Assembly (NCBI GenBank): GCA_029747015.1
Contig: JAKOGI010000128.1
Coordinates: 799,001-863,000 of the forward strand
Direction: 5' to 3'
DNA from: Carnegiea gigantea
Lineage: Eukaryota > Streptophyta > Magnoliopsida > Caryophyllales > Cactaceae
Length of the DNA stretch: 64,000 nt
In this document: positions 12,430-23,965 of the stretch, in pieces
How the letters are laid out: every line of letters begins with the position of its first letter
Numbering within the stretch: position 1 is the stretch's first letter
Translations under genes and position numbers: made by a program
Notes under the pieces: model-generated
Seen by the model: the letters and a program-made list of their open reading frames with translations, nothing else
Databases searched by the model: none
Told to the model about the DNA's origin: nothing

Positions 12430-14126
12430 TGTTGAATTAGTATATTCAGTTTTGATGACAACAAATCCAAGTGTAAAATGCTCTTAAGTAATGTTGCTCC
12501 AAACAAAGTTCTCCAAACAGGCATACACTGTTATTTTCAATATGCATCTTAACTTGTTTGCTGAATGTTGAGAACAAGTCTTAAGAACAGGTCTCATACC
12601 TTGACGACTCACGCTCAAGTCAAGAACACCTCCTCGATGAGTTGATTGTGTGTTAAGATCAGTTTCTGAACTCAAGCAATACAAAAACAACCTGGCAAAC
12701 AGGCTAGGTGTTTCAAGGACAATCCAGCAAACAGGCCTTTCTGAACTCAAGTGATACAAGAACAACCTGACAAACAGGTTGGTCTAGGTGGTTGGGGCAG
12801 TGTATTCATCTTGAACAAGATGACTGGATCTACAACAAGATGTCTTGAGTAATTTAGGTTTTATTTTTTAGACTCTTGTTAATATGTCAATCTTGAAAAG
12901 TCTCTAACTAACCACTCTTGAATCGGTTGCGCTATTTGCTTCAGAACACCAAGTTTGAACAACCCTGTAAACAGGGTACCTAGGGTGTTTCTGAACTGCA
13001 ATGGCCAAACCCGGTTACTTTGGAAAACTTATTTTGGTTGGCCAAAAGCTCTAATATATTTCGATAAAATTTCAAGACAGCAATTTAAGCTGTAGGAAAT
13101 CTTTTTGATATGAAAATCCCTTGGGAGATTTGCAAAACTGATTTTGGAAAATATTTACCAAAACCGAAAATATTTCTTTCTTATCCTTTGGGAAGTGATT
13201 AATTCAAAATTCAAAGCTGAGATTCTTTCCCATGTATCTCACGGCTATTTTTAAAGGGGAAAAGATAGACTTTTATCTTTCAAAAATCAAATCCCTACAA
13301 TATTGGAAAAACTCTATCCTCGTTGGATCTTTTAACCGTTGGAATTCTCTGTGCTAAGCAAAAATCTCTCTTTGCTAAACATAGCTGATTTTATCACTTC
13401 TCCTTATTTTTGACCGTTGGATTTTTTGTTTAAAAACTCAACATTTCACTTCCATTCAAGTGAGAAGAAAAAACGAGAAACATACACAACATACGCAAAA
13501 AGGGAGAAGTGCAAAAGTGGTTTTTCTAGTGAGAAGAATTTTTCGAGCTACTCTTGAGAAAAGAAAAACCGAGACAAGTTGTGTTTAAGCTGAGCTTTCA
13601 AGATATTGGCATACTAGGACCTCATTGTACCTTACATCTGCTTAAATCAGAAGCACCCCCGTAAGGTGTTTTGTAACCCTGATCTTGGATCAGAAGAGTG
13701 AGTGAGTGGTCCTCAGTCGTGTGGACTTTGGACGTGTCCAATCTGGTGAGATTTGGACGTGGTGTAACCTTTCTTAGAAAAGAAGGTTACGTGGTTGCAA
13801 GTTGTAACAAGGTGTGTTACTTTTGTAACGTGTTCAGCCCGTTAGTGAAAGTGGTTAAATCCTATACGAGGTAGGTCGTGGTTTTTCACACCTCAGTTGG
13901 GCTAGAGGTGTTTTCCACGGAAAAATTGTGTGTGCTTTATTTCCGCATTTATCTTGTTGATTTTCGCCTTTGAGCAAATTGAAAACATCAGGTGCAAACA
14001 AGTTAGAAGGTTGTTTGTAATTCAAGAACAACCTCTGCAATCAGGAGGGTGTTTGTCAGTAAGTACGCAAAAATCGAACACCACAATTCACCCCCCTCTT
14101 ATGGGTAAGTACTCCTAAATTCAACA
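12430..14126 (+). mobile_element. Solo LTR of a Ty1/Copia element, 1697 bp, 5-bp TSD
   Basis: It starts TGTTGAATT and ends AATTCAACA, a 9-bp perfect inverted terminus with TG...CA. It is flanked by perfect 5-bp duplications CCTTA (12425-12429 and 14127-14131). The interior is noncoding, and the inner end has the CACCCCCCTCTT tract typical of many plant Copia LTRs. No internal region follows, so the element was reduced to one LTR by recombination. An imperfect direct repeat of about 50 bp (TTTCTGAACTCAAG...CAAACAGG) occurs at 12663-12710 and 12737-12785. Sequence at 13828-13970 is clearly related to 29329-29475 in the second solo LTR. Confidence 0.93.
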
Positions 14127-14217
14127 CCTTACAATGCAAGGATTGAACTAGATAATATATCAATATTTAGAATTATAAAATGTAAGATGTTGCTTTTATT
14201 GTTGAGGTTTTTGTATT

Positions 14218-14636
14218 AGTTAAATAATTTTTTATTTGTTAATTTTTTTAGGTTTATGAATGTGTCACTTTTTCAATAATTGATTAGGGAGAAGATAAAA
14301 GGCATTTCAGAGTGTATAAAAAAATAAAAAAAGAATTAATGCAAGCTAAAAATTAAAATGATCTACATAAAGTTAATATCCTAACCATTAAAGTTAAAAC
14401 ACTTGGCAAAAGCATATGAAGTGACAGTTAAATAAATTTTTATCTGTTAATTTTTTTTAGGTTTATGAATGTTTTACTTTTTCAGTTTCTCAATAATTGA
14501 CTAGAGAGAAGATGAAAGGTATTTCAAAGTATATAAAAAAATAAAAAAAGAATTAACGCAAGCTAAAAGTCAATGAGTTACACAAAGTCAATACCCTGAC
14601 TATTAAAGTTAAGACACTTGGCAAAAGCATATGAAA
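14218..14636. repeat. Two-unit tandem duplication, about 208 bp per unit
   Basis: Unit 1 (14218-14425) and unit 2 (14426-about 14636) both run from AGTTAAATAA through TAGGTTTATGAATG, GAAGAT(A/G)AAAGG, AAAAAAAGAATTAA, GCAAGCTAAAA and CACTTGGCAAAAGCATATGA. Unit 2 has a short extra TTTCTCAG-type insert. Divergence is roughly one base in ten by eye. No coding capacity. Confidence 0.85.
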
Positions 14637-14700
14637 TCACTCAATTTTAGATATATTTATATAGATAGGTTAGGTGAATCCTGTGCTTCGCACGAGTTTT
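14637..14700 (-). mobile_element. Possible Helitron-type terminus
   Basis: On the minus strand a short hairpin, CTCGTGCGAAGCACAGG (14680-14696, stem GTGC/GCAC), precedes a TCTATATAAATATATC stretch leading into the tandem duplication. A GC-rich hairpin in AT-rich DNA near the 3' end and a TC-start AT-rich 5' end are features of plant Helitrons. A clean CTAG terminus was not found, so this is only a suggestion. Confidence 0.3.
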
Positions 14701-15330
14701 TATTAATATATATTTAATAATAAAAAATTATTTTTTTATCATGTTGACATCTAAGATTCCTTACTATACAAAACAATTATAGAAACAAATAAAATTTCAA
14801 AATAAACATAAATAAAATTATAATAGTTACTAAAATTGTAATAGTTTATTATTTTTCACATCATATATTTAATATTCTTGATTCAGGATTTTAATATCAT
14901 ATTTTCCATAAATTCTAGAAAAATACTAACAAAAATGATCATATAATCTATAAATAGTTGTGTTAAACAGAGAAGTGAATTTATGACTTTCTTTTATTTT
15001 AATTATGTGACTCATATATGTGTGCTACCTAAAAATAATTATAATAATTTATTAATAATTTAATTATTTTATATCATTTTGTAGTAGACATTTTTAACGT
15101 CTCAAAACTATTTGTTATAACTATTTTTCACTTTTAAATTTTAGTATTAAAAGAGCGCATTAAATGCTTATTATTGTGACACTGGGGTTAAAGATTTTTT
15201 TTTTTTAAAAAAAATGGCCAATAGTAATGTGACATTTGTAAATCTATCACTAACCTATTCATTACCATTCACTTTTATATTATATATATGATATATGATA
15301 TGATGATATGATACATGACATGATTAATGA
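14701..15330. other. AT-rich DNA, nothing recognised
   Basis: No open frame, repeat boundary or motif beyond homopolymer runs (T10 at 15190) and a short ATATGAT array near 15290-15310. Confidence 0.4.
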
Positions 15331-15840
15331 CCTCTTGATACGCACCCATTAGATATAGTCATGTAATATAATTTTAATAGTCAATTCTATCAACAATAAT
15401 AGTAATTTATAGCTAGCAATATAGTTACCCTCACTTATCGTAATAGTTGCCCATGTTTTGGATAGTATTCACTTCATAATTAACTAATGGTCTTCCCCAT
15501 TTTGATTAATGGTCACCGCTATATATAATTTTTTAGGTAGTGGTCATCTATGTATTGTCCCTAAATGATCGAGTTGATAAAATATTGCTCACCCTTTGTG
15601 ACTGTAATAGTACGCACCTTTTTTGTTATATATTGTAGTTACATCCTCTATTTTAGTAGTCAACCCTATCAACTATCAGTCATCACATAATGTCGTCAAC
15701 CCGTATTATACAAGAATGTCACCTGAAAATTTAATGGTCACCTTTATCTCAAGCAAGATGATAATTATCTTTCAACAAAACACCTCACAAGTGCCGTATT
15801 TAGAATTAAAAATTATAGTATCACGTAATTACATTGAAAA
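15331..15840. repeat. Dispersed AT-rich repeat, copy C, with recurring GTCAC-like motifs
   Basis: Blocks ATTAATGACCTC, CACCCATTAGATATAGTCATGT, TTTTAATAGTCAATTCTATC, GTAGTTACCCTCACTTAT-like and AGTATTCACTT match copies A and B in order. Beyond 15480 the sequence keeps repeating short variants of TAATGGTCACC, TAGTCAACCC and GTCGTCAACCC every 20-40 bases. This suggests the family itself is built from a very degenerate short-period repeat. The 76-codon frame at 15623-15853 is made of these repeats and is not a gene. Confidence 0.55.
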
Positions 15841-17477
15841 AATGTATAATTAAATAATGGAAGAGGGTTATAACTTACAAATAATATGAAAGTAACTTTA
15901 GATTGTAATTTTTTATTTCGTAAAATTTCATGCATAATACATACTTTGTGGGAAGGCTTGATCCAACTATGGCATGATTTTATATCCGTCGACGTAGTTA
16001 ATAAACGTTAAAGCTTTACAATTAATAATTAATTCTAATTATTAAAAACTTAATTATTTTATTGAAAATAAAATATTAAATTAGATTAATGCATAATGCC
16101 CTTAAAAAATATCTTACCACAAGATATATTATACATATAATCACCTTCTAATTATCAGTAAATAGTAACCAAAAGTAATTACTACCAAAAAAAATCACTG
16201 TGTCTGGCAAGGGATAATTACTGTACATTAACATGGAGTTACCAACATTTCCATATTATGACATATTCTACTATATAGCACTCCTCATTACTAATGTCGA
16301 AATTTTTTTACAAGTTCCATGATAAGGCCATTTTACACAAAAGATATGGTGCAATGAAATCTTTCCAATTCCTTTCAACGTTCAAATTAGTGTTTGGCAG
16401 TTAGTGGGAGCGGTTGAGAGTTGTTAGGTTTAGTGGTCAACATTTGGAAGCACTAGTTTTTGTCCGTGTTTATACACAGGGTGTCAAAAGGGTAAAAATC
16501 AACAAATATTTTTGTTTACATAAAATATGAATATCCTGTTATAAAAATATCTCTAAACATAAATCTGAACATAATTACAAATTATCTCTAAACATAAATC
16601 TAATGAAGTCCAACACCGCATTTTACAAATGTAAACTAAAAGTCAAAATAGAAAGAATCGATCCAATTGTCATCATTATATTTGAAAATAATTTGTCATA
16701 TAATAATGTTTTTTCCTCCCTTGTAGTAGGACGTATAAGTTAATTTGTAACTCATAATAAGCATGATCATAAACTCTAAGGACAAATGTGAAAGCCTCTA
16801 TGATTGCAACGCTCAATGTGCATTAGTTTCTTTAACGTAATAATTTTATTAACCAGTAGAATATGGAAACACATACTTACCTCGAAAGTAGCATATTTAT
16901 AATGTTATCACATTAAAATCTTACATATTCAACATGAGACTATGCCGCCTCCGAAAACCAAAACTCATTGATTCCTCGTCATCCTAAATTCATTGATTCT
17001 TCAGCATGTTCCCAATCTCTGGTTCGATGTTCATTTTCAAAAGCTGAACCCACCATAAATGTTTCTTCTTAATTACTTTTTGAACACAATGATGCAACCC
17101 TTTTCCTCTTCATAATCTCCTGAAATGGGAATAAACTCTCACGATTAATATCTTCACTTGGCCTCGCTGCATGTTGCTCACCCCTAGTACCACTTTTGCG
17201 TCCAACCGCCGACCCCAAGTGGTCTGTCCTTGATCTCCCACCAATTTGTTCTCTCTGTTTCCCCCCTAGCTCGCTAATCCTCCGCTCCCCTTTGGCAAAT
17301 AATCATGAATTCTTCACCTCAACTCCCACTCTATTTTTTTTTTTAAAAAAAGCTCTTGCCATGACCCTATGTGTTTCTCTTCAACATGATCATCTCAACA
17401 CAAATTTATTTGCATTTAATTCGAAATAGACGTATGAACTGTTTTTAAATAAAGAAGTTTGAAATCCTTTATCTACA
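15841..17477. other. Noncoding AT-rich DNA
   Basis: No domain or conserved frame was recognised. The 77-codon plus-strand frame at 17196-17429 covers a C-rich patch and a T12 run and has no family resemblance. Composition is more balanced at 17160-17300 than on either side, but no exon structure is visible. Confidence 0.4.
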
Positions 17478-17551
17478 TTATTTTGCCAATACATACTAAA
17501 AAATTTACTGAAAATTATTTTGCCAATGCATACTAAAAAATTTACTGAAAG
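17478..17551. repeat. 37-bp tandem duplication
   Basis: Two adjacent 37-base units (17478-17514 and 17515-17551) of TTATTTTGCCAAT(A/G)CATACT... differ at only two positions. This is probably a recent slippage or repair duplication. Confidence 0.95.
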
Positions 17552-17848
17552 GAACACGAGCCATAGAACATATAGATAAAAGACATAGAAATAAGAAGGA
17601 AAATATTACGTAGATATCATACTTGTAGTTGTAGTGCAAATTACAATGGCACAAAATCTTCTTTATTGTGCTCTATAAGAAAGATCAATTTTTTGATCAT
17701 TATTTTAACTTTGGGTTTGCATCTGTCACATTGTATATTCAGTCTAAGAACAATTAAAAACCTGCATGAAGAAAAAAAGAAACAGAACATCAATAGAGAG
17801 CTAAATGACCACGGAGTGATTATATGCAAGAAAGAGAATTATGAGAGA

Positions 17849-18221
17849 TGTTGGATTGAGTGTCCCACATCGGCAGGTGAGGCGAACGAAGGCCTCTTTA
17901 TAAGGGGTTGGATACCTCACCCATATGACGCGTTTTAAAGCTGTGAGGGTTGAGGCCCAAAGCGGACAATATCATACGCAGGGCTCGGTGCTGGGCACCA
18001 ACATGGTATCAGAGCTAGGTTTGTGCTGGTGTGTCCTTCGTGGGGGCGCCTCACCTGAGTGGGGGTGTTGGACTGAGTGTCCCACATCGGCAGGTGAGGC
18101 GAACGAAGGCCTCTTTATAAGGGGCTGGAATACCTCACCCGTATGACGCGTTTTAAAGCCGTGAGGGTTGAGGCCCAAAGTGGACAATATCATACGCAGG
18201 GCTCGGTGTTGGGCACCAACA
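17849..18221 (+). mobile_element. Complete TRIM retrotransposon, 373 bp, 5-bp TSD
   Basis: Two short LTRs (17849-18003, 155 bp; 18066-18221, 156 bp) each run from TGTTGGA(T/C)TGAGTGTCCC to GGGCACCAACA. They bracket a 62-bp interior containing a perfect tRNA-Met primer site TGGTATCAGAGC (18004-18015) and a GTGGGGG polypurine tract just before the second LTR. Perfect 5-bp duplications AGAGA flank the element (17844-17848 and 18222-18226). It has no coding capacity, as expected of a TRIM, which borrows proteins from autonomous elements. The LTRs differ at about seven positions. The short frames across it are repeat artefacts. Confidence 0.97.
18004..18015 (+). promoter_or_regulatory. TRIM primer binding site (tRNA-Met)
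   Basis: TGGTATCAGAGC directly abuts the first LTR with no spacer and is complementary to the 3' end of initiator tRNA-Met. Confidence 0.95.
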
Positions 18222-18226
18222 AGAGA

Positions 18227-19059
18227 GAAGAAAGTTATCATGGTGAAAGGGTGATAGAGAAGCGAAGAAAAGAGTACCAATTATGGTTGTTCTTGATAGC
18301 GTGGGATACAGGGATAGCCATGATGGCACCAAGTAGTCACAAAGAGTCTAGTGGGTGGAGGTTACTTTTTTTTTTTTAAAAAAAAAACATTGTTAATATT
18401 TATTTATAAAATTTGATAAAAAGATATCTATCTATAAGGTTTATCGAGAAAACATTTATCTATACAAATGCAGATATAGATGAGGATATTTCAATTGGTA
18501 GTTGAAAGTGGTGGGATGCAGATTTTGCCCGGATGCAGCAGGGGACCTCCGTCTTGGATTTTAAGGCATTTCAACCCTTTACACATCTTTATACTTATAA
18601 TATAAAGATTTAATAATGTTTGGAATGTAGAGTAATAATTAGTATTTGGATGCAATTAGCAGCATTTGGCAAGGGTTGACAGTGTTTGGGAGTGATAGGA
18701 AGTAGCTATAACCATTTACAAGTAACAGTTACTGTATGAAAGCATTTTGGGAGCATTAACAATAGCCCAACCGATGAAATGACCAGGCCATTAGATGATT
18801 TTTAAGAGCTTTTAGGTGTGACTAATCATTAACTTTAAAGTGATGTGGCTAACAATTTTTCTAATAAAAGTCGCCTCAAAATAAATTATTATCATCTTCA
18901 TAATTATTAAAGAAGTCACTTAGAAATCAGCTTTTTTAATACATCTCTTATAAATACTTTTCCACAAGAACTACTATGAATTTTTAGTTGTAATTTTGGA
19001 ACAAAAGGCAATGCATGAGGAGATACTACTCTCAAAACTCAATAAAAATCGACATGCCT
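18227..19059. other. Noncoding DNA between TRIM and ALS pseudogene
   Basis: The stretch has a T9A10 junction at 18369-18389 and otherwise unremarkable AT-rich sequence. On the minus strand it is downstream of the ALS stop, so it may include the former 3' untranslated region. No polyadenylation signal stands out. Confidence 0.4.
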
Positions 19060-19614
19060 TTAGATGTAACAATGCCAAACCACAAATACTGAATGGCTCC
19101 TTTTAGTTGACTCCACTTTGGGAGGAAAGTTAATTGGGTAAATGGTAATTAGTACATCGAACCCTGACACCACGTTAGTGACATAAGTATTCAAACGTTC
19201 CAACACATAGGAATTGGGATCATAGGCAAGGGCACTTGGTTGGGAACCACGATATCTAACAAGTAAGGCCTCGAAGTCTCCAACATCCTTTTGAATGGCT
19301 CCTCTCAGTTGGCTCCTTCTTCTTATTCTCTCCCACAAGATGTCACATGCCCCTGCGAACTTCACCATGTCGGGTCTCCCAAATATGTATAGGCTTGATG
19401 TTCCTTGTAGAATATATCCTCAGGTTGCACTACCATCCCTAGATGTTGGTTGTTTAGCATTACGATTTTGATCGAAAGGTTCTCAGCTTGAATTATGGCT
19501 AGTTCTTGAACATTCATTATGAAGCTTCCATCTCCATCTAAGTCTATGACTAAATTACCTAGCTTAGCAACTGCAGTTCCTATGGCAGCTGGCAGGCCAA
19601 ACCCCATGGTATCC
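19060..19614 (-). pseudogene. Acetolactate synthase pseudogene, C-terminal part
   Basis: The minus strand continues the ALS reading begun at 26751 after the Copia insertion. It shows [10 protein letters not shown], the thiamine-diphosphate motif [13 protein letters not shown] and NNQHLGMV, then a frameshift near 19365 into FAGACDI...QLRGAIQK. A further frameshift near 19280 is needed to reach PYLLDIVVPNQ and PLPMIP, the usual C-terminal patch. At the herbicide-contact Trp position (Trp574 in Arabidopsis numbering) the codon is Pro ([10 protein letters not shown]). ALS makes the first joint intermediate of Val, Leu and Ile synthesis in plastids. This copy cannot encode it. Confidence 0.93.
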
Positions 19615-20355
19615 TGTTGGAAGTAATGGCAAAAACTGGCCTTCTCTATTCCTACTCCTTGTCCCACATAGGAGGATGAGAAGCCCCTTGTGGGATTTTT
19701 ATCATTCCCTACTTCTTAGGCTTGTTGAATTCCTTTGGACTTGGTTTTAATAATGTTGTGGGGATAAGGGTGAACACCACACACGCGCGCGTGCTATGCC
19801 TGCCCGCTCCGTCTAGTTCGGGCGCGATGTGGCTGTGGGCCTTCTCTGCTAATTTTTTGGACAAATTTTCTTTTAATATTTTCGTCCGTTGGCTGCATAA
19901 CCTGCAATGTTCACTTGCAGATTTTCCTCCCGTTTTTTCTTCTTAATGGCTAGTGACCCTGGTTTTTAGCAGTAAGAGTGGTGACCCTATTTTTCAGGCA
20001 ATAATTTATTCTACACCACATACGTTTCCTCTTTTTCTCACCTCTAGCAGCTTCACTCTACAGTATAAATAGCTTGCTTCCCTGCACCTTCAAATCACAC
20101 AAAGCATCTCCTCTCCTCTCCTCTCCTCTCCTCCACTTTCTACTGTTTTCTTCTCTGTTTTGAGCAATTTTATTCTTGTGCATTCCAAGCTTCTAGCCGC
20201 GAGTGCTTGCATTCAGCAACCTAGCTGTGTAAACCTTAGGGAGCGAACAAGTGCAGCGACGTCGAGCTGAAATCTGTTTCAAGGCAGTAGCACTCCCACA
20301 GCATAGCTTCGATTTCGATTTCCCTTCCCATTGATTTAGACCTACTTTTCTTGCA
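19615..20355 (+). repeat. 5' LTR of the Copia element in ALS
   Basis: 741 bp. It contains the promoter-like TATAAATAGC at 20062-20071 and a (CTCCT)n run at 20108-20132 shortly after it, as expected at the R region. The short frames inside it are not genes. The PBS that should follow (ATTTGAAAGCG) is not the common tRNA-Met type and was not identified. Confidence 0.9.
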
Positions 20356-20390
20356 ATTTGAAAGCGATTTTTTCTGTCTTACACAAATCA

Positions 20391-21250
20391 ATGGCCCTCT
20401 CTATTAACAAAACTCTCTCAGATCTCTCAAAACTCGAACCTCTGGAAGGAACCGACTACAAATGTTGGTCCCAAAAGCTCCTATTTTTCTTTGAATAGTT
20501 AGAAGTGGATTATGTGTTGTTCTCTGACCTACCTGAAGCGAACAATGCATTTGAAACCTCTGCTGCTACCCTTAATGGAACAGTCAAAGATAAACATAAG
20601 TCTGTTCATAAGGCTACCTTGAAAAAATTCGAGAAAGACCAAAAATGATCAGGGGGCATCTATTGAATTATATGACTAACCCCCTATTCGATTTGTTTGT
20701 CACCTTCAAATCTACCAAGATCATTTTGGAGAAATTGGAGGTCAAGTATGCAGTTGACGATGCTGTAAAGAAGATCGATGCGTTTTCAAATTATTGATGA
20801 TAAGTCAATCATGAAACCAGTTCATATTTATGAGAACCTGTGTGCTGAAGTTCTAAGTGAGAACATGAAGATATGTGAGAACCTACAGGCTAATGTGCTA
20901 ATCGAAGAATTTTCGCCATCCTGGAGTTACTACAGGAACCAGCTGAAATATAAGAAGAAAGATCCCACTCTATAGGAACTGATGAGCCATATGAGAATAG
21001 AAGAAGTTAATCTCCTGAAAGATAAGATAGACTCTCTTTCTTCAAATTCTTCTAAAGCTAACCTAGTCAAATATGTTATGCCTCCAAATAGAGACAGGTC
21101 TAAATGCAAAGGTAAGAAGAACAAAAGCTGAGCTATGCTAAGCAGCAGAACAAGTTCATCAATAAGATGCAGAAACCAAAGGGCTTATGCTATGTTTGCG
21201 GCAGGCCGAGGCACAAAGGATACCAGCATCAACTCCGCAAAGGGCAGTCA
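20391..21250 (+). pseudogene. Copia gag relic
   Basis: The frame begins ATGGCCCTCTCTATTAAC 36 bases after the LTR. It reads a typical Copia Gag N-terminus, with LEPLEGTDYKCWSQKL (gag-polypeptide family) followed by a stop where a Gln or Glu is expected. Further stops and frameshifts follow. The zinc knuckle near 21190 reads CYVCGRPRHKGYQH: the last Cys has become His, so even this motif is damaged. Confidence 0.85.
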
Positions 21251-21539
21251 TAGTCAAATCGAAAGCCTATAGCGCAGGCCAATCTTGCCAAAGACACATA
21301 AATCATCTGTGTAGTGGTCGAAGAAGCAAATTTGGTAGCAAACAATGCTAAATAGATCAATGATACTAGAGCTTCAAGGCACTTCTGGCAAATGGTGTGA
21401 CAAATGGTGAATGCATCCACATAAGAAACTCTACGATTGCTAAAGTTATAGGTAAAGGGAAGATTCTTTTCAAATTTACTTCTGGCAAATTACTGTCCTT
21501 AAGTAATGTGCTGTATGTGCTTTCCCTTCATAGAAATTT

Positions 21540-22340
21540 AGTTTCCTGTATACTTCAAAGACACGACTGGTAATGGAGGAAAAAGGTATTACATCACCTT
21601 TGTAGATGACTGCTCTATTTATGTACACCAAACTTTACCTCCTTAGGTACAAAAATAAGACTGAGGAAATGTTTTTGAAATACAAAGCAGAGGTGAAAAA
21701 CCAACTGGACTGAAAGTTTAAAAGGCTTAGAACTGATGGGGGTGGAGAATATAAGACTAACTCTCTGACAGCCTTTTATGAGAAAAATGGTACAACACAT
21801 GAGGTTAGTGCACCCCATACTCCCCAACAAAATGGGATCGCTGAATGCAAAAATAGAACTCTTAAAGAAATGATTAATACCATGCTTTTGAGTTTGGGAC
21901 TTCCTCGTAATATGTGGGGGGAGGGGGAGCTGTTTTATCTGCTTGCTATATTCTTAATAGAGTACCCCATAAGAAGTTAGATCATACCCCTTTTGGACTA
22001 TAAAAAGGCTACACTCCTAATTTGAGTTTCTTAAGGGTGTAGGGGTGTTTGGCTAAAGTTCCCTTACCTGATTTCAAACGAGAAAACATAGGTCCTAAAA
22101 CCTTTAATTCTGTGTTTATTGGCTACGCCCAAAATAATGTTGCATATAGATTCATGTCATTGAATGACTTCTCTATTAGTGAGTCTAGGGATGCAGAATT
22201 TTTTAAGCATGTATTTCCTTTGAAAAAGAGTAATTCTAATGTGCATGAAATCATACCTGTACATGACAATATGCCTTTGTCTACTTCCAGTTCTAGGGTT
22301 AGAATCTCATTTGATGAACCTAGCGGAGTACGAGACCTAT
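21540..22340 (+). pseudogene. Copia integrase relic
   Basis: Broken frames give the Copia integrase core and C-terminal landmarks: TPYSP(Q)Q-like and GIAE-like patches near 21810-21850, then a KGYTPNLSFLRV-type GKRP region and KTFNSVFIGYAQNNVAYRF (22049-22200). Stops separate almost every block. Integrase would insert element cDNA. This copy is inactive. Confidence 0.8.
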
Positions 22341-22529
22341 AGTTGAGACTAGTTTTGGTCCTGACTTCCTCACTAATTTTTTGATTGAAGCCTTTAATGT
22401 TAATTTCTTGTCTGATGAACTAGTATCTGCTTTCTTCATTAAAAAAGATCCAAAAACCTATGAAAAGGCTATGAGATCTATAGATGTTAGTGTCTGAGAA
22501 GAGGCCATTAAAAGTGAATTAGATTTTAT

Positions 22530-23295
22530 AGGAGTTTATTGAACTACTTAAAGGTTGTAAACCTACTAGTAGTAAATGGATCTTCAAAAAGAAGTTAAGA
22601 CCCAATGGTTCTATTGATAAATATAAAGCTAGACTAGTGATACGGGGATTTAACTAGAAGAAGGGGCTTAGCTACTGTGACACATATTCTTCTGTGACTA
22701 AAATAGCCAACATTAGAACTCTATTTGCTTTAGGTGCTATCCATGGTCTTATGCATCAAATTGATGTGAACACAACATTCCTTAATGGTGACCTAGAGGA
22801 AGAGATTTATTTGACTCAACCTGAGAGTTATACAGTTCTTGGACAGGAGAATAAAGTATACAAGCTTAGGAAATCTATTTACGACCTTAAGCAGGCACCT
22901 AAGCAGTGGTATGAAAAATTTGATAGCACAGTAGTGCAAAATGGCTTTGTTGTGAAAACCTCTTATTCCTGTATGTATTCAAAGGTAATTGGCTCATATT
23001 GTGTGACAATAAGTCTATATGTGCATGGCATGTTGATATTTGGTACTAATGTGGATGTTTTCAATGAGATTGAAAAATTATTGTCTTCCCATTTTGAAAC
23101 GAAGGACATGACTGAAGTTGATGTAATCCTAGGGATTAAGATTAGAAAGACTAATGACGGTTTTTCTTTGTGTCAATCTCATTACATTGAGAAGGCGATG
23201 AAGAAATTTATCTGTTTTGATGTGCTTCCAGTGAAAACTCCTTATAACCCTAGCATACATCTTGAAAAGAATAAAGGGTGTAGTGTCTCCTAAAG
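22530..23295 (+). pseudogene. Copia reverse transcriptase relic
   Basis: The region carries KWIFKKKLRPNGSIDKYKARLV, then a 199-codon open stretch with QIDVNTTFLNGDLEEEIY and YDLKQAPKQWYEKF, all standard Copia RT blocks. The catalytic YVDD box reads YVHG (23018-23029), so both catalytic aspartates are lost. The change postdates or caused loss of activity; either way the copy is dead. Confidence 0.92.
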
Positions 23296-23329
23296 TGAGT
23301 ATACTAAAATCATAGGGAGTGTGATGTTC

Positions 23330-23965
23330 TTATGAACTATACTCAGCCTGAAATTGCTATGATGTTAGTTCACTGAGTCATTATACTCATAACCCTAGTA
23401 AAGAGCATTGGGATGTATTGTTTCGATTGCTTAAGTACTTCAGAGGTACTATGGACTGGTGTTTGTATTTTAGTAAATTTCCTACTCTGTTAGAAGGATT
23501 TTGTAATACAAACTGGGTTTCTGATAATGATGAAGTTATCTCAACTAGTGGTTATGTGTTTACCTTAGGTGGAGGGCCTATTTGTGGAAGTATGCTAAAT
23601 AGACTTGTATAGCTTGCTTTACTATGGAAGCCAAATTCATTGGTCTGAAGCTGGCAGGTCAAGAAGTAGAATGGTTGAAAAATATACTAGTTGATATGCC
23701 ACTGTGGGGGAGGCAGCCTACGGCTATTTACCTTCAATGTGACTCGCAGGCGGCAATCAGAGTTGCACATAATAGCGTGTGCAATGGAAAGAAGAGACAC
23801 ATTCACATTAGACATAGTGTTGTAAAACAGATGCTAAAACATGGCGCCATCTCCTTGGCATATGTGAGATCCGAGGGAAATTTAGCAGAGCCACTGACCA
23901 AGGGCTTGACCAATCAAATAGTTCTTGAGACATCGAGGGGTATGGGACTGAAGTCCATGGATTGA
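23330..23965 (+). pseudogene. Copia RNase H relic
   Basis: Blocks FRLLKYFRGTMDWCLYF, STSGYVFTLGGG, EAKFIGLKLAGQEVEWLK, YLQCDSQAAI and KRHIHIRHSVVKQML...NLAEPLTKGL follow the usual Copia RNase H order, with frameshifts between the first two groups and a stop in the CAFTMEAE region. It would remove RNA from the cDNA hybrid. Confidence 0.9.

Noticed and set aside
17925..18379. Several overlapping 73-102-codon frames on both strands
   Set aside because: They lie across the TRIM LTRs and repeat the same residues because the LTRs repeat; TRIMs do not code for protein.
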